This document shows positions 17,914 through 25,696 of a stretch of 64,000 nt of DNA, piece after piece (the first letter of the stretch is position 1; the number at the start of each line of letters is the position of its first letter). The position numbers and the translations under genes are program-made. Origin of the DNA: Sphingobium lactosutens (lineage in GTDB: Bacteria > Pseudomonadota > Alphaproteobacteria > Sphingomonadales > Sphingomonadaceae); NCBI RefSeq assembly GCF_013393185.1, contig NZ_QJQX01000031.1, forward strand, positions 62,001 through 126,000, in the 5' to 3' direction. A model generated the notes under the pieces. It had not been told where the DNA came from. It ran no database searches and saw only the letters and a program-made list of their open reading frames with translations.

Positions 17914-18960
17914 GTGCCCGTGCCTATAGAAACCTTGGAACAGCGGCTGAAGGCGGAAGCGCTGCGTCTGGGCTTCGCCGCCTGCCGCATCGCGCCCGCC
18001 GATGTCGCGCCCAGAACGGGGGAACGGCTGCGCCAGTGGCTGGACGCGGGCCATCATGGCGAAATGCTGTGGATGGAGGATCGGGCCGAGCAGCGCGGAT
18101 CGCCCAAGGGGCTGTGGCCCGACGTGCGCAGCGTCATCATGCTGGGGATGAGCTATGCGCCGGGGCGCGATCCGCTGGCGCTGGCGGACGTGCCCGACCG
18201 CGCGCGCTTTTCGGTCTATGCGCAGGGCAAGGATTATCACGACGTCGTCAAGAAGGCATTGAAGGCGCTCGCCCGCTGGCTGGTCGATCAACAACCAACC
18301 GCGCTGAAAGTGTTCGTGGACACCGCCCCGGTCATGGAAAAGCCGCTGGCGCAGGGCGCGGGCCTTGGCTGGCAGGGCAAGCACAGCAACCTCGTCAGCC
18401 GCGACCATGGCAGCTGGCTGTTCCTGGGCGCCATCTATACCGAGATCACGCTGGCGGCCGACGGCCCGGAGCACGATCATTGCGGCAGCTGCACCGCCTG
18501 CCACACCGCCTGCCCGACCGACGCCTTCCCCTCCCCCTATGTGGTCGATGCCCGCCGCTGCATCTCCTACCTCACCATCGAGCATAAAGGGCCGATCCCG
18601 GAGGAACTGCGCACCGGCATCGGCAACCGCGTCTATGGCTGCGACGACTGCCTCGCCGTCTGTCCCTGGAACAAGTTCGCCGACGCGGCCGCCGCCAACC
18701 GCGCCTTCGTCGGCCGCGCCGAACTGGCCGCGCCGAAAATCGGCGATCTGCTCGACCTGGACGACGCCACCTTTCGGGAGATTTTCTCCGGCTCCCCGAT
18801 CAAGCGCATCGGCCGCAACCGCATGGTCCGCAACGCCGCCATCGCCGCAGGCAATAGCGGCGACGCCCGGTTACTAGGCCGGTTGCAGGCGCTGATCGGC
18901 GACGATGATCCAGTGGTGGCGGAGGCCGCGGAGTGGGCGATCGGGAAGCTGTCGGGTTAG
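17914..18960 (+). CDS. queG: Epoxyqueuosine reductase
   Basis: The enzyme performs the last step of queuosine synthesis in tRNA, using cobalamin and two [4Fe-4S] clusters. The 348-residue protein shows [10 protein letters not shown] near the N-terminus, [22 protein letters not shown] around 133-154, the ferredoxin motifs [16 protein letters not shown] (about 190-205) and [16 protein letters not shown] (about 243-258), and a C-terminal HEAT-like part ([19 protein letters not shown]). Start is a GTG at 17914. Length fits the family. Confidence 0.95.
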   Translation: MPVPIETLEQRLKAEALRLGFAACRIAPADVAPRTGERLRQWLDAGHHGEMLWMEDRAEQRGSPKGLWPDVRSVIMLGMSYAPGRDPLALADVPDRARFSVYAQGKDYHDVVKKALKALARWLVDQQPTALKVFVDTAPVMEKPLAQGAGLGWQGKHSNLVSRDHGSWLFLGAIYTEITLAADGPEHDHCGSCTACHTACPTDAFPSPYVVDARRCISYLTIEHKGPIPEELRTGIGNRVYGCDDCLAVCPWNKFADAAAANRAFVGRAELAAPKIGDLLDLDDATFREIFSGSPIKRIGRNRMVRNAAIAAGNSGDARLLGRLQALIGDDDPVVAEAAEWAIGKLSG

Positions 18961-19035
18961 GCAGGGGCGGACGGTCCGCTGGCGACTAGAAGTTACCATC
19001 GTCACCGCTTCTTCATTTGAGCGAAGAGAAGCGGG

Positions 19036-19056
19036 ATGCCGGGTCAAGCCCGGCAT
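19036..19056. repeat. Short palindromic intergenic repeat
   Basis: ATGCCGGG tcaag CCCGGCAT is a perfect 8-bp inverted repeat inside the wider motif gggatgccgggtcaagc...catgacg, a type of dispersed REP-like unit familiar from sphingomonad genomes. A separate inverted repeat, GGGAATGGC/GCCATTCCC (19067-19075 and 19095-19103), follows. Confidence 0.6.
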
Positions 19057-19133
19057 GACGAAGAAGGGGAATGGCGGGAAAGCGACCAATTCTTGCCATT
19101 CCCATGGTCGATTGCCTTGCTCGTAAGCGGACG

Positions 19134-19163
19134 TTGCAGCGCGATCCACTACCGGGCTAAATG
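19134..19163 (+). promoter_or_regulatory. Candidate promoter of the tRNA-like gene
   Basis: TTGCAG (19134-19139), an 18-bp spacer and TAAATG (19158-19163) sit so that transcription would start about 5-6 nt further on, at or next to the first acceptor base at 19169. This is what is expected of a tRNA promoter. Confidence 0.4.
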
Positions 19164-19168
19164 GGGCA

Positions 19169-19255
19169 GCCAGCGTGACGGAATGGTAGACGTATCGCTA
19201 CAGCGATCCTCACCTAATTAGGTGAGGGTGCGGGTTCGATCCCCTGCCGCTGGCA
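19169..19255 (+). tRNA. Leucine-tRNA-like gene with contracted anticodon loop
   Basis: The 87-nt unit has a perfect 7-bp acceptor stem (GCCAGCG 19169-19175 with CGCTGGC 19248-19254, discriminator A), a D-arm GACGGAATGGTAGACGT very like bacterial tRNA-Leu, and a T-arm GCGGG ttcgatcc CCTGC. Between them lie ATCGC taca GCGAT (19194-19207), which would be an anticodon arm with only 4 loop bases, and CCTCACCTAATTAGGTGAGG (19208-19227), a perfectly palindromic long variable arm. No conventional 7-nt anticodon loop can be folded, so no anticodon can be assigned. No CCA is encoded. It may be a tRNA-derived non-decoding RNA or a decayed tRNA. Confidence 0.6.
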
Positions 19256-19328
19256 TCAATCGACTATTTTAGCTGTTTGAGGCGGTCAGGTGATCTCCTG
19301 CTAACTATCATTCGGGATAACCGAGGAA

Positions 19329-19808
19329 ATGCTATCTGAACTGTATTGGATAGATGCCCCCAGCATCTTCAAACTGGGAATTATGGCACGCCCGCGTTCT
19401 GGCGACTGGCTGGAGGATGAGATCGCGCATTGGAGGCGTTCCGGCGTAAACCTTGTGGTTAGCCTCCTTGAGCGTGAGGAGATTGATGATCTCGAGTTGG
19501 CAATGGAAGCCGCTCTTTGCGAGCAGAATGGCATCCGATATCTTTCTTTCCCAATCCCCGACCGGGGCATCCCTAACGATGCCACTGAAACCATGCAGTT
19601 TGCCGCGAGCATCGCGAACAAGGATGCCGTTATCGCGATCCATTGCCGGGCTGGCATTGGTCGTTCATCTGTAATGGCAGCCGCCGTCCTAATCAGCAGC
19701 GGCGTTAAACCCATTGCCGCGTTGTCAGCAATCCAGATAGCGAGACGTTTGCCGATCCCTGACACTGAGGCACAGCGGGATTGGGTGTTGAAGTTAGAGC
19801 AACTGTAA
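19329..19808 (+). CDS. Dual-specificity/tyrosine phosphatase-like protein
   Basis: The 159-residue protein has the cysteine phosphatase P-loop HCRAGIGRS at residues 105-113 and an upstream IPDRGIPND loop that could supply the general acid Asp. The rest fits the compact DSP fold (LVVSLLEREEIDDLEL, FAASIANKDAVIAIHCRAG). Bases are visibly less GC-rich and codons less biased than in neighbours, and the gene sits directly downstream of a tRNA-like gene, a typical place for acquired DNA. Substrate unknown. No operon partners. Confidence 0.8.
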   Translation: MLSELYWIDAPSIFKLGIMARPRSGDWLEDEIAHWRRSGVNLVVSLLEREEIDDLELAMEAALCEQNGIRYLSFPIPDRGIPNDATETMQFAASIANKDAVIAIHCRAGIGRSSVMAAAVLISSGVKPIAALSAIQIARRLPIPDTEAQRDWVLKLEQL

Positions 19809-19929
19809 CGGAAGTCTGTTTACGCGGGGTCGGACACAAGAGCCGACCGTCCCCTATCCACCCATCCATACCCGCCCCCCTCCCGTTCGCTTCGAGCGCG
19901 CTTGAGGTGCGCAGCACCGGCGCCGCCCA

Positions 19930-20228
19930 ATCCTATTGTCTTCCAATGTAGGATTTTTCCTGATCTATCCTGAGGGATGGATCAGCCCGCCCTTCGCGTC
20001 CGCGCGCCCCGTTCGTGCCGCGCCCCCTGTGACGCACCCGTGACCCACATGGCGCGTCACAGGCATGTGGCGATGATCCAACAGGCGCGTCGGCGACGCG
20101 TCGCGATGACCCGACAGGTGCGTGGCGCGCGCGTCAGGGGCGCGCTTCTGTCACGATTCCTGCAAGAAGCGCGGAAAACCGAAACCTGCGATGGTGTGAA
20201 CTTTGGCGCCGTGACCCTGTCGGTCGGG
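19930..20228 (+). repeat. Dispersed element, copy A (with start hairpin)
   Basis: This stretch is homologous to the complement of 29498-29787. The first 70 bases or so are close to identical (cttccaatgtagga, then tgatctatcc and gatggatcag), the middle is a divergent GC-rich region of ACGCGT-like words, and the last 45 bases match again. A hairpin CTGATCTATCC tgag GGATGGATCAG (19960-19985, one T-G pair) covers an ATG at 19977. That ATG opens a frame beginning MDQPAL, Arg-rich, and reaching CDGVNFGAVTLSVG; copy B gives MDQHAL...CDAVNFGPVTLPVG. The frame lacks a stop of its own and runs antisense into the hydrolase gene. Confidence 0.75.
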
Positions 20229-20240
20229 TCCATGACCTTG

Positions 20241-21032
20241 TCAGCCGCGCATCGACTCAAGCGCCTTGCCCACGGCGGCGATGCCTTCGGGGGACGCGGC
20301 GAAGCCCATATGGGTGCAGTCCACCTCGATCGCCCAGTCGCGCTCGCCGGCGCGGCCCCTGGCGCATTCGGGCAGGATCACGCCGTCGCGCTTCGACCAG
20401 AGCGCCACGGTCGGCACCGGCGGCTTTTCCTCACGCGTGCAGGGGAAGGGTGGCCGATCGACCGGGAAGCCCGACACCAGCTGATAGAGCCGCCAGGCAT
20501 GATTGGCGCGCGGATCGCCGGAAAAGGGCGTGCCCATCGTCACCACGCCGCCGACCTTGTGCGCGGCGAATTTCGCATATTCGCGGGCATAGAGTCCACC
20601 AAGGCTCCAGCCCACCAGCGTCACCGGGCCGCCGCTGCGCTTGCGGATGGCGTCGACGCGGCGATCGATCTTTTCCAGACTATCGGGCTTCGGTCCGAAA
20701 TTGCGGCCCATCCCCCAGTCATGCGCATCATAGCCGGCGGCGGTCAGGATATCGCGCAGCCAGCCCATGCGCTGTTCCGACGCCATCAGGCCGGGGATCA
20801 GCAGCACGCTGCGCCCGTCGCCCTTCATCTGTCCGGCCAGAATCGCCGCCTGCGCTTTCGTCCGGGCGAGGTCGAAGGGGACCGACAGATTGCCCAGCAA
20901 CTGCTGCACCGGCGGAAGCGCAGCCGCGCGCGGTCCCGGCGCGAGGCGATCCTTCCAGAATGTGGTGACAGCTTGGGCGTAAGGCGGCACGACGATGACT
21001 ATTCCTGAACCCTGGAGGGCGAAAGATGACAT
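20241..21032 (-). CDS. Alpha/beta hydrolase, lipase-like
   Basis: The 263-residue product has the nucleophile elbow GWSLGG with Ser at about 143, a likely catalytic Asp near 216 (SKRDGVI) and His near 241 (CTHMGF), plus the oxyanion region LLIPGLMASEQRMGW near 77-91. The pattern is that of PGAP1/triacylglycerol-lipase-like hydrolases. The first 20 residues are mildly hydrophobic but do not form a convincing signal peptide. Substrate unknown. Its stop abuts repeat element copy A; it is co-directional with the hem operon but separated by about 75 bp from it. Confidence 0.8.
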   Translation of the reverse strand: MSSFALQGSGIVIVVPPYAQAVTTFWKDRLAPGPRAAALPPVQQLLGNLSVPFDLARTKAQAAILAGQMKGDGRSVLLIPGLMASEQRMGWLRDILTAAGYDAHDWGMGRNFGPKPDSLEKIDRRVDAIRKRSGGPVTLVGWSLGGLYAREYAKFAAHKVGGVVTMGTPFSGDPRANHAWRLYQLVSGFPVDRPPFPCTREEKPPVPTVALWSKRDGVILPECARGRAGERDWAIEVDCTHMGFAASPEGIAAVGKALESMRG

Positions 21033-21107
21033 TGTCGTGACAAACGCCCGCCGCGTCCATCGGTTTCGCCTCAGGCGATCAACGGTTCGTCGTTTGTGAC
21101 AGCCGAA

Positions 21108-22001
21108 TCAGGGCGCCAGCGGGGATGTCTGGGCGATCGGCTCTCCTTCGGTGGTCCGCAGGGTGCGCGGTTCGAGGATCGCGGCGGTTTCTATGAGGTC
21201 GAGCGCGCGGCGGGCTTCCATGTAGCGGCGGGCCATCTGGACCCAGCGCTCGGCAACGGCCCGCCCCGGCATATGCTCCACCTCGGCGAGCGACGCGCTG
21301 ACCCGGCCACCGTCGAGATAGCGCAGGGCGCGCTCATAGGCTGCCTGCGGACGGGGCGAGGGGGTGGACGCCTTATGGATGGTGATGAGTTCGCGGGCCT
21401 CATGGCGCAACGCTTCCCACCAGCCGGCATCGCCCGGCGGGGTGGTGACGATGGCGCCGATGTCGGCAAGCCCGGCGCGCAGGTCGGCCAGCGTCACCGG
21501 CTCGCGCGCCGCATTGATGATGGTGGCGACGGCGCGCGGCTGGGCCTGACCGAAGCGCAGGCGCAACTGCCCCTCGATATAGCCGAGCGGCGCGCCATTA
21601 TCGAGCGCGCGGCGGGCGGCGAAGGCGACCAGCAGCCCTTCGGCGCGCGCCGCATTGGCCGATGCCGCCTGCGCCTCAACCGTGATGCGGGTCAGCCGTT
21701 CCTCCAGCTGCACGACCCGCCCGTCAAGCATCTGTGCGGTGTCGGCGGTCAGCGGACGGGGTGCAACGCTGGGCAGGGCGCCAACGGCGAGCGGCTGGGT
21801 TGCGGCGGGCTGGATCTGGGGATCGCCCCAGCGACGCTGGATCTGCGGCCAGGCCCAGGCGGTCAGCGCGACGCCCAGGGCAAAGGCCAGCAGCGTGAGG
21901 ATCAATATCGGCAGAATATTGCGCCTGCGTGCGGGCGGCGGTGTTACGGTCGTGCTGGCCACCCCGTCCCCGTCGTTCATGCTGACCCCTTCGTCTGTCA
22001 T
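21108..22001 (-). CDS. HemX/mitofilin-like membrane protein
   Basis: The 297-residue protein starts cytoplasmic (MTDEGVSMNDGDGV...PPPARRRN), has one transmembrane helix (ILPILILTLLAFALGVALTAWAW, about residues 30-52) and then a coiled-coil stretch (DGRVVQLEERLTRITVEAQAASANAARAE) and a helical C-terminal domain. This matches the mitofilin/HemX-like proteins coded next to hemD in alphaproteobacteria. Its ATG overlaps the hemD stop (ATGA), so it is co-translated. A direct role in haem synthesis is not shown; a scaffolding role is an inference. Confidence 0.8.
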   Translation of the reverse strand: MTDEGVSMNDGDGVASTTVTPPPARRRNILPILILTLLAFALGVALTAWAWPQIQRRWGDPQIQPAATQPLAVGALPSVAPRPLTADTAQMLDGRVVQLEERLTRITVEAQAASANAARAEGLLVAFAARRALDNGAPLGYIEGQLRLRFGQAQPRAVATIINAAREPVTLADLRAGLADIGAIVTTPPGDAGWWEALRHEARELITIHKASTPSPRPQAAYERALRYLDGGRVSASLAEVEHMPGRAVAERWVQMARRYMEARRALDLIETAAILEPRTLRTTEGEPIAQTSPLAP

Positions 22002-22681
22002 TGCGCATGTCCTTCGCACAAACGCAGGGCGAGAGCCAGCATCTCGTCATCTTGCGGCTGGTCCGGCGCCTGCGCGCTGGCCCAGCCATCGCCGCACATC
22101 GCCAGCGCCGCAGCGCTGATGGCGACCAGATGAAGGCCGGCGCGCTGCGCTTGCGGCATCTGCGCCGCCAGTCTTTCGCCAGCGCGGGGCGAATGGACCA
22201 GCAGGATGGCGCCGGGCACGGCATCCTCGATCAGGGCGGGGTTGGCGGGCAGGCCGGTCATGGCATAGACGGGAATGCGGGTGATCTCGATCGGCCCGGT
22301 CCACATCGGCGCGACCGTCGTGCCGGCCAGATGCAGGACGCGGACATGACCGTCCACCGCGATCTGCGCCGCGATCGCGCTGCCGTCGCGTGTTCCGACC
22401 CTGATGTCGGGAAAGCCGGCCTCGGTCAGCGCCTGTGCCGTGGTCGCGCCGACCGCGTAGGCAGGCAGGCCACGATAATGGAGCAAGGCCGGTCCAGCGA
22501 GATGCACGCCATTGGCGCTGGTCAGCAGCAGCGCGTCGAAATCCTCCGGCACGGGCGGCGCCCAGTCGATCGGCTGTGGCGCGAACAGCGGATGCAGCAC
22601 CGCATCCATCCCCAGCGCCCGCGCTTTCACGGCGGTCCTGCCCGCCGCCGGTTCTGGCCGCAGGATAAGGACGCGTCTCAC
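21998..22681 (-). CDS. hemD: Uroporphyrinogen-III synthase
   Basis: The enzyme closes hydroxymethylbilane to uroporphyrinogen III. The 227-residue protein has the weakly conserved HemD pattern: ILRPEPAAGRTAVKARALGMDAVLHPLF at the start, DALLLTSANGVHLAG near 48, AYAVGATTAQALTEAGFPDIRVG near 75-97, and LVHSPRAGERLA near 157. It sits between hemC, whose stop overlaps its ATG, and the HemX-like gene, which supports the call where sequence alone would be weak. Confidence 0.88.
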   Translation of the reverse strand: MRRVLILRPEPAAGRTAVKARALGMDAVLHPLFAPQPIDWAPPVPEDFDALLLTSANGVHLAGPALLHYRGLPAYAVGATTAQALTEAGFPDIRVGTRDGSAIAAQIAVDGHVRVLHLAGTTVAPMWTGPIEITRIPVYAMTGLPANPALIEDAVPGAILLVHSPRAGERLAAQMPQAQRAGLHLVAISAAALAMCGDGWASAQAPDQPQDDEMLALALRLCEGHAQ

Positions 22682-23604
22682 GCCTCGAACAGCGCGCGCA
22701 ATGCCGGGCTGGCGCGGTCCAGCAGCGTGCGGCCGATGGCCTCCGCCGCCGCCTCGTCGCCGCGCGTCAGCCGGGCTTCCTCGCGCACCGTCTCAGTGCC
22801 GTCGGGGCTGATGATCTCGGCGCGCAGGAACAGACCGTCGCCCTCGACCAGCGCTAGCGCCGCGATCGGCGAATGGCATGTTCCGCCGAGGCCGCGCAAC
22901 ACCGCGCGCTCGGTCATCACCGCGTCATATGTGTCCAGATCGTTGATGGCGTTCAGTGCTGCAAGCACCGGCGCGTTGTCGGCCAGCGCCTCGATCCCGA
23001 CCGCGCCCTGCGACGGGGCGGGCAGCATCATGTCGATCGGGATCAGCGTCCCGACGCCGCTCTGGTCCAGCCGGTCAAGACCCGCGGCGGCCAGCAGAGT
23101 CGCGTGGACATCGCCCGCCGCCAGCTTGGCGAGGCGCGTCGCGACATTGCCGCGGAACAGGCTGATGGTCGCATCGGGCCGCAGCCTTTTTACCTGCGCG
23201 GCGCGGCGCGGCGAACTGGTGCCCACCAACGGATTGTCGGGGAGCGCGTCGAAATGCTCCACCCCCACCAGCTTGTCGCGCACATCGGCACGCGGCAGCA
23301 TGGCGGCGATACGGAAGGCGGCGGGGCGCGCCGTCTCCACATCCTTCATGCTATGAACCGAAAAGTCGATCTCTCCCGCCACCAGCGCCCGGTCCAGCTC
23401 CTTGGTCCACAGCGCCTTGCCGCCGATATCGGCCAGCGCCCGGTCCTGAATCCGGTCGCCGCTGGTCTGCACGGTGACGATCCGGATGGCTCCGTCAGCC
23501 CAGCCATGGGCGGCGCACAAGGCCTGAGCGGTCAGGCGCGCCTGCGCCAGCGCGAGCGGCGATCCCCTGGTGCCCAGGCGCAACGGTCGGTCGGTGAAAA
23601 GCAT
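22678..23604 (-). CDS. hemC: Hydroxymethylbilane synthase (porphobilinogen deaminase)
   Basis: The enzyme joins four porphobilinogens to hydroxymethylbilane. The 308-residue protein shows LRLGTRGSPLALAQARLTAQ, VQTSGDRIQDRALADIGGKALWTKEL, FSVHSMKDVET, GTSSPRRAAQVKRLRPD, FRGNVATRLAKL, PAPSQGAVGIEA and, near 240, LGGTCHSPIAALA with the cysteine that carries the dipyrromethane cofactor. It is first in the hemC-hemD-hemX-like operon and divergent from tsaD, with 44 bp between starts. Confidence 0.95.
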   Translation of the reverse strand: MLFTDRPLRLGTRGSPLALAQARLTAQALCAAHGWADGAIRIVTVQTSGDRIQDRALADIGGKALWTKELDRALVAGEIDFSVHSMKDVETARPAAFRIAAMLPRADVRDKLVGVEHFDALPDNPLVGTSSPRRAAQVKRLRPDATISLFRGNVATRLAKLAAGDVHATLLAAAGLDRLDQSGVGTLIPIDMMLPAPSQGAVGIEALADNAPVLAALNAINDLDTYDAVMTERAVLRGLGGTCHSPIAALALVEGDGLFLRAEIISPDGTETVREEARLTRGDEAAAEAIGRTLLDRASPALRALFEA

Positions 23605-23648
23605 ATGCGGCTTGCTCTAATGTCCACGGGCATTAGATGGAAGCGGCA

Positions 23649-24683
23649 ATGACCATCATTCTCGGCCTGGAATCAAGCTGCGACGAAACCGCGGCTGCGC
23701 TGGTGACGGCCGACGGCCGCATATTGGCGCATCGCCTCGCGACGCAGGAAGAGGCGCACCGCCCCTATGGCGGGGTCGTGCCCGAAATCGCGGCGCGCGC
23801 GCATGTGGAGGCGCTTGCCCCCCTGATCGAAGCGGCGCTGGCCGATGCAGAGATGACGCTGGCGGACGTGGACGTGATCGCCGCGACCGCCGGGCCGGGC
23901 CTGATCGGCGGCGTGATGGTCGGCCTCGTCACCGGCAAGGCGCTCGCCCATGCGGCGGGCAAGCCGCTGGTGGCGGTCAATCATCTGGAGGGCCATGCGC
24001 TCTCGCCGCGCCTCGCCGACCGAAATCTGCAATTCCCCTATCTGCTGCTGCTGGTATCGGGCGGCCATTGCCAGCTGCTCCATGTGAAGGGGCCGGGCGA
24101 CTATGCGCGGCTGGCCACCACCATCGATGATGCGGCGGGCGAGGCGTTCGACAAGACGGCGAAGCTGCTGGGCCTTGGCTATCCCGGCGGCCCTCAGGTC
24201 GAGAAGGCAGCAGCGCAGGGCAATGCGAAGGCGGTGCCGCTGCCGCGCCCGCTGGTCGGCACGGCGGAGCCGCACTTCTCCTTCGCGGGCCTCAAGAGCG
24301 CGGTGATGCGCGCAGTCCAGTCCGGCCAATATTCGACCGAAGATATCGCCGCATCCTTCCAGCAGGCGGTGATCGACTGCCTGATCGACCGCACGCGCCG
24401 CGCGCTGGGTGCAAGCGAGGGCGTCACGGCGCTGGTCGTGGCGGGCGGTGTCGCAGCCAACCAGCCGATCCGCACCGCACTCGAATCGCTGGCCGCTGCT
24501 CATGACCTGCCCTTTGTCGCGCCGCCGCTGTGGCTGTGTACCGACAATGCGGCGATGATCGCCTGGGCGGGCGCGGAGCGCTATGCCGTGGGGCTGGTCG
24601 ACGATCTCACCGTCCCCGCCCGGCCGCGCTGGCCGCTCGACCCGGCGGCGGAAAAGGCGCGCGGAGCAGGAGTGAAAGCATGA
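23649..24683 (+). CDS. tsaD: tRNA N6-threonylcarbamoyladenosine transferase TsaD
   Basis: The enzyme attaches the threonylcarbamoyl group to A37 of ANN-decoding tRNAs. The 344-residue product starts [19 protein letters not shown] and has [19 protein letters not shown], the metal-binding histidines in [59 protein letters not shown] and [13 protein letters not shown]. An in-frame ATG 12 bases upstream is an alternative start. The stop overlaps the gpsA ATG (ATGA). Confidence 0.96.
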   Translation: MTIILGLESSCDETAAALVTADGRILAHRLATQEEAHRPYGGVVPEIAARAHVEALAPLIEAALADAEMTLADVDVIAATAGPGLIGGVMVGLVTGKALAHAAGKPLVAVNHLEGHALSPRLADRNLQFPYLLLLVSGGHCQLLHVKGPGDYARLATTIDDAAGEAFDKTAKLLGLGYPGGPQVEKAAAQGNAKAVPLPRPLVGTAEPHFSFAGLKSAVMRAVQSGQYSTEDIAASFQQAVIDCLIDRTRRALGASEGVTALVVAGGVAANQPIRTALESLAAAHDLPFVAPPLWLCTDNAAMIAWAGAERYAVGLVDDLTVPARPRWPLDPAAEKARGAGVKA

Positions 24684-25651
24684 AAGCGGGAGTCATCGGC
24701 GCGGGCGCATGGGGCACGGCCCTGGCGCAATTGCTGGCCAGCGATGGACAGGACGTGGCGCTGTGGGCGCTGGAGCCGGAGGTGGTCGACGCGATCAACG
24801 GCGGTCAGGAAAATCCGCTCTACCTCCCCAATATCCCGCTTTCACCCTCGATCCGGGCGACCGGCGCGATGGCGGACATTGGGACATGCGACATGTTGCT
24901 GGTGGTCAGCCCCGCCCAGCATCTGCGCAGCGTCGTCCGCCAAGCGCCCGCCGGCGTGCCGCTTGTTCTTTGCTCGAAGGGGATAGAGGCGGGCACCAGC
25001 CTGCTCATGTCCGAAGTGGCGCAGCAGGCGCAGCCGACCTCGCCCATCGCCGTCCTGTCCGGTCCGACTTTCGCGCATGAAGTGGCGAAGGGGCTGCCGA
25101 CCGCTATCACGCTCGCCTGCGAGGACAAGTCACTGGGCCAGCGTCTTGCGGCCCGCATCGCTCGCCCGTCCTTCCGCCCCTATCTGTCCGACGACGTCAT
25201 CGGCGCGGAGATTGGTGGCGCGGTCAAGAATGTGCTCGCCATCGCCTGTGGCGTTGCTGAAGGCGCGGGTCTCGGCCTCAATGCCCGCGCGGCGTTGATC
25301 AGCCGGGGTTTTGCCGAAATGACCCGCTTCGGTCTGGCGCGCGGCGCACGGGCGGAGACGCTGGGCGGTCTGTCGGGGCTGGGCGATCTGGTCCTGACCT
25401 GCTCCTCCACCAATTCACGCAACTTCTCGCTCGGCAAGGGGCTGGGCGAAGGCGCGAGCGCGGCCGAACTGCTGTCCAACCGCCGTACCGTGGCGGAGGG
25501 CGCGCATACCGCACCGGTGCTGCGCGACGCCGCTCGCGCGGCGGGCGTGGAAATGCCGGTGGTGGAAGCAGTCTGTGCGCTGCTGGCCGATGCTGCGCCG
25601 CTGGGCCAGGTCATTGACGCGCTGCTCGCGCGTCCGCTGCGCCCCGAATAA
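24680..25651 (+). CDS. gpsA: Glycerol-3-phosphate dehydrogenase [NAD(P)+]
   Basis: The enzyme makes sn-glycerol-3-phosphate from dihydroxyacetone phosphate for phospholipid synthesis. The 323-residue protein begins [19 protein letters not shown] (GxGxxG), then [90 protein letters not shown] with the catalytic lysine, and [14 protein letters not shown]. The start is fixed by the ATGA overlap with tsaD and by AGGAG upstream. Length is normal. Confidence 0.96.
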   Translation: MKAGVIGAGAWGTALAQLLASDGQDVALWALEPEVVDAINGGQENPLYLPNIPLSPSIRATGAMADIGTCDMLLVVSPAQHLRSVVRQAPAGVPLVLCSKGIEAGTSLLMSEVAQQAQPTSPIAVLSGPTFAHEVAKGLPTAITLACEDKSLGQRLAARIARPSFRPYLSDDVIGAEIGGAVKNVLAIACGVAEGAGLGLNARAALISRGFAEMTRFGLARGARAETLGGLSGLGDLVLTCSSTNSRNFSLGKGLGEGASAAELLSNRRTVAEGAHTAPVLRDAARAAGVEMPVVEAVCALLADAAPLGQVIDALLARPLRPE

Positions 25652-25696
25652 GCCATCGCGCTTTTGCCGCATAACATCTAGAATCGACATCAACGA

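Noticed and set aside
19169-19255. Selenocysteine tRNA
   Set aside because: The acceptor stem is 7 bp, there is no TCA anticodon, and no selenium genes are in the window.
19977-21008. 343-codon plus-strand frame starting in repeat element A
   Set aside because: Only the first 84 or so codons match element B. The rest is antisense to the hydrolase gene, so a full-length protein is not supported.
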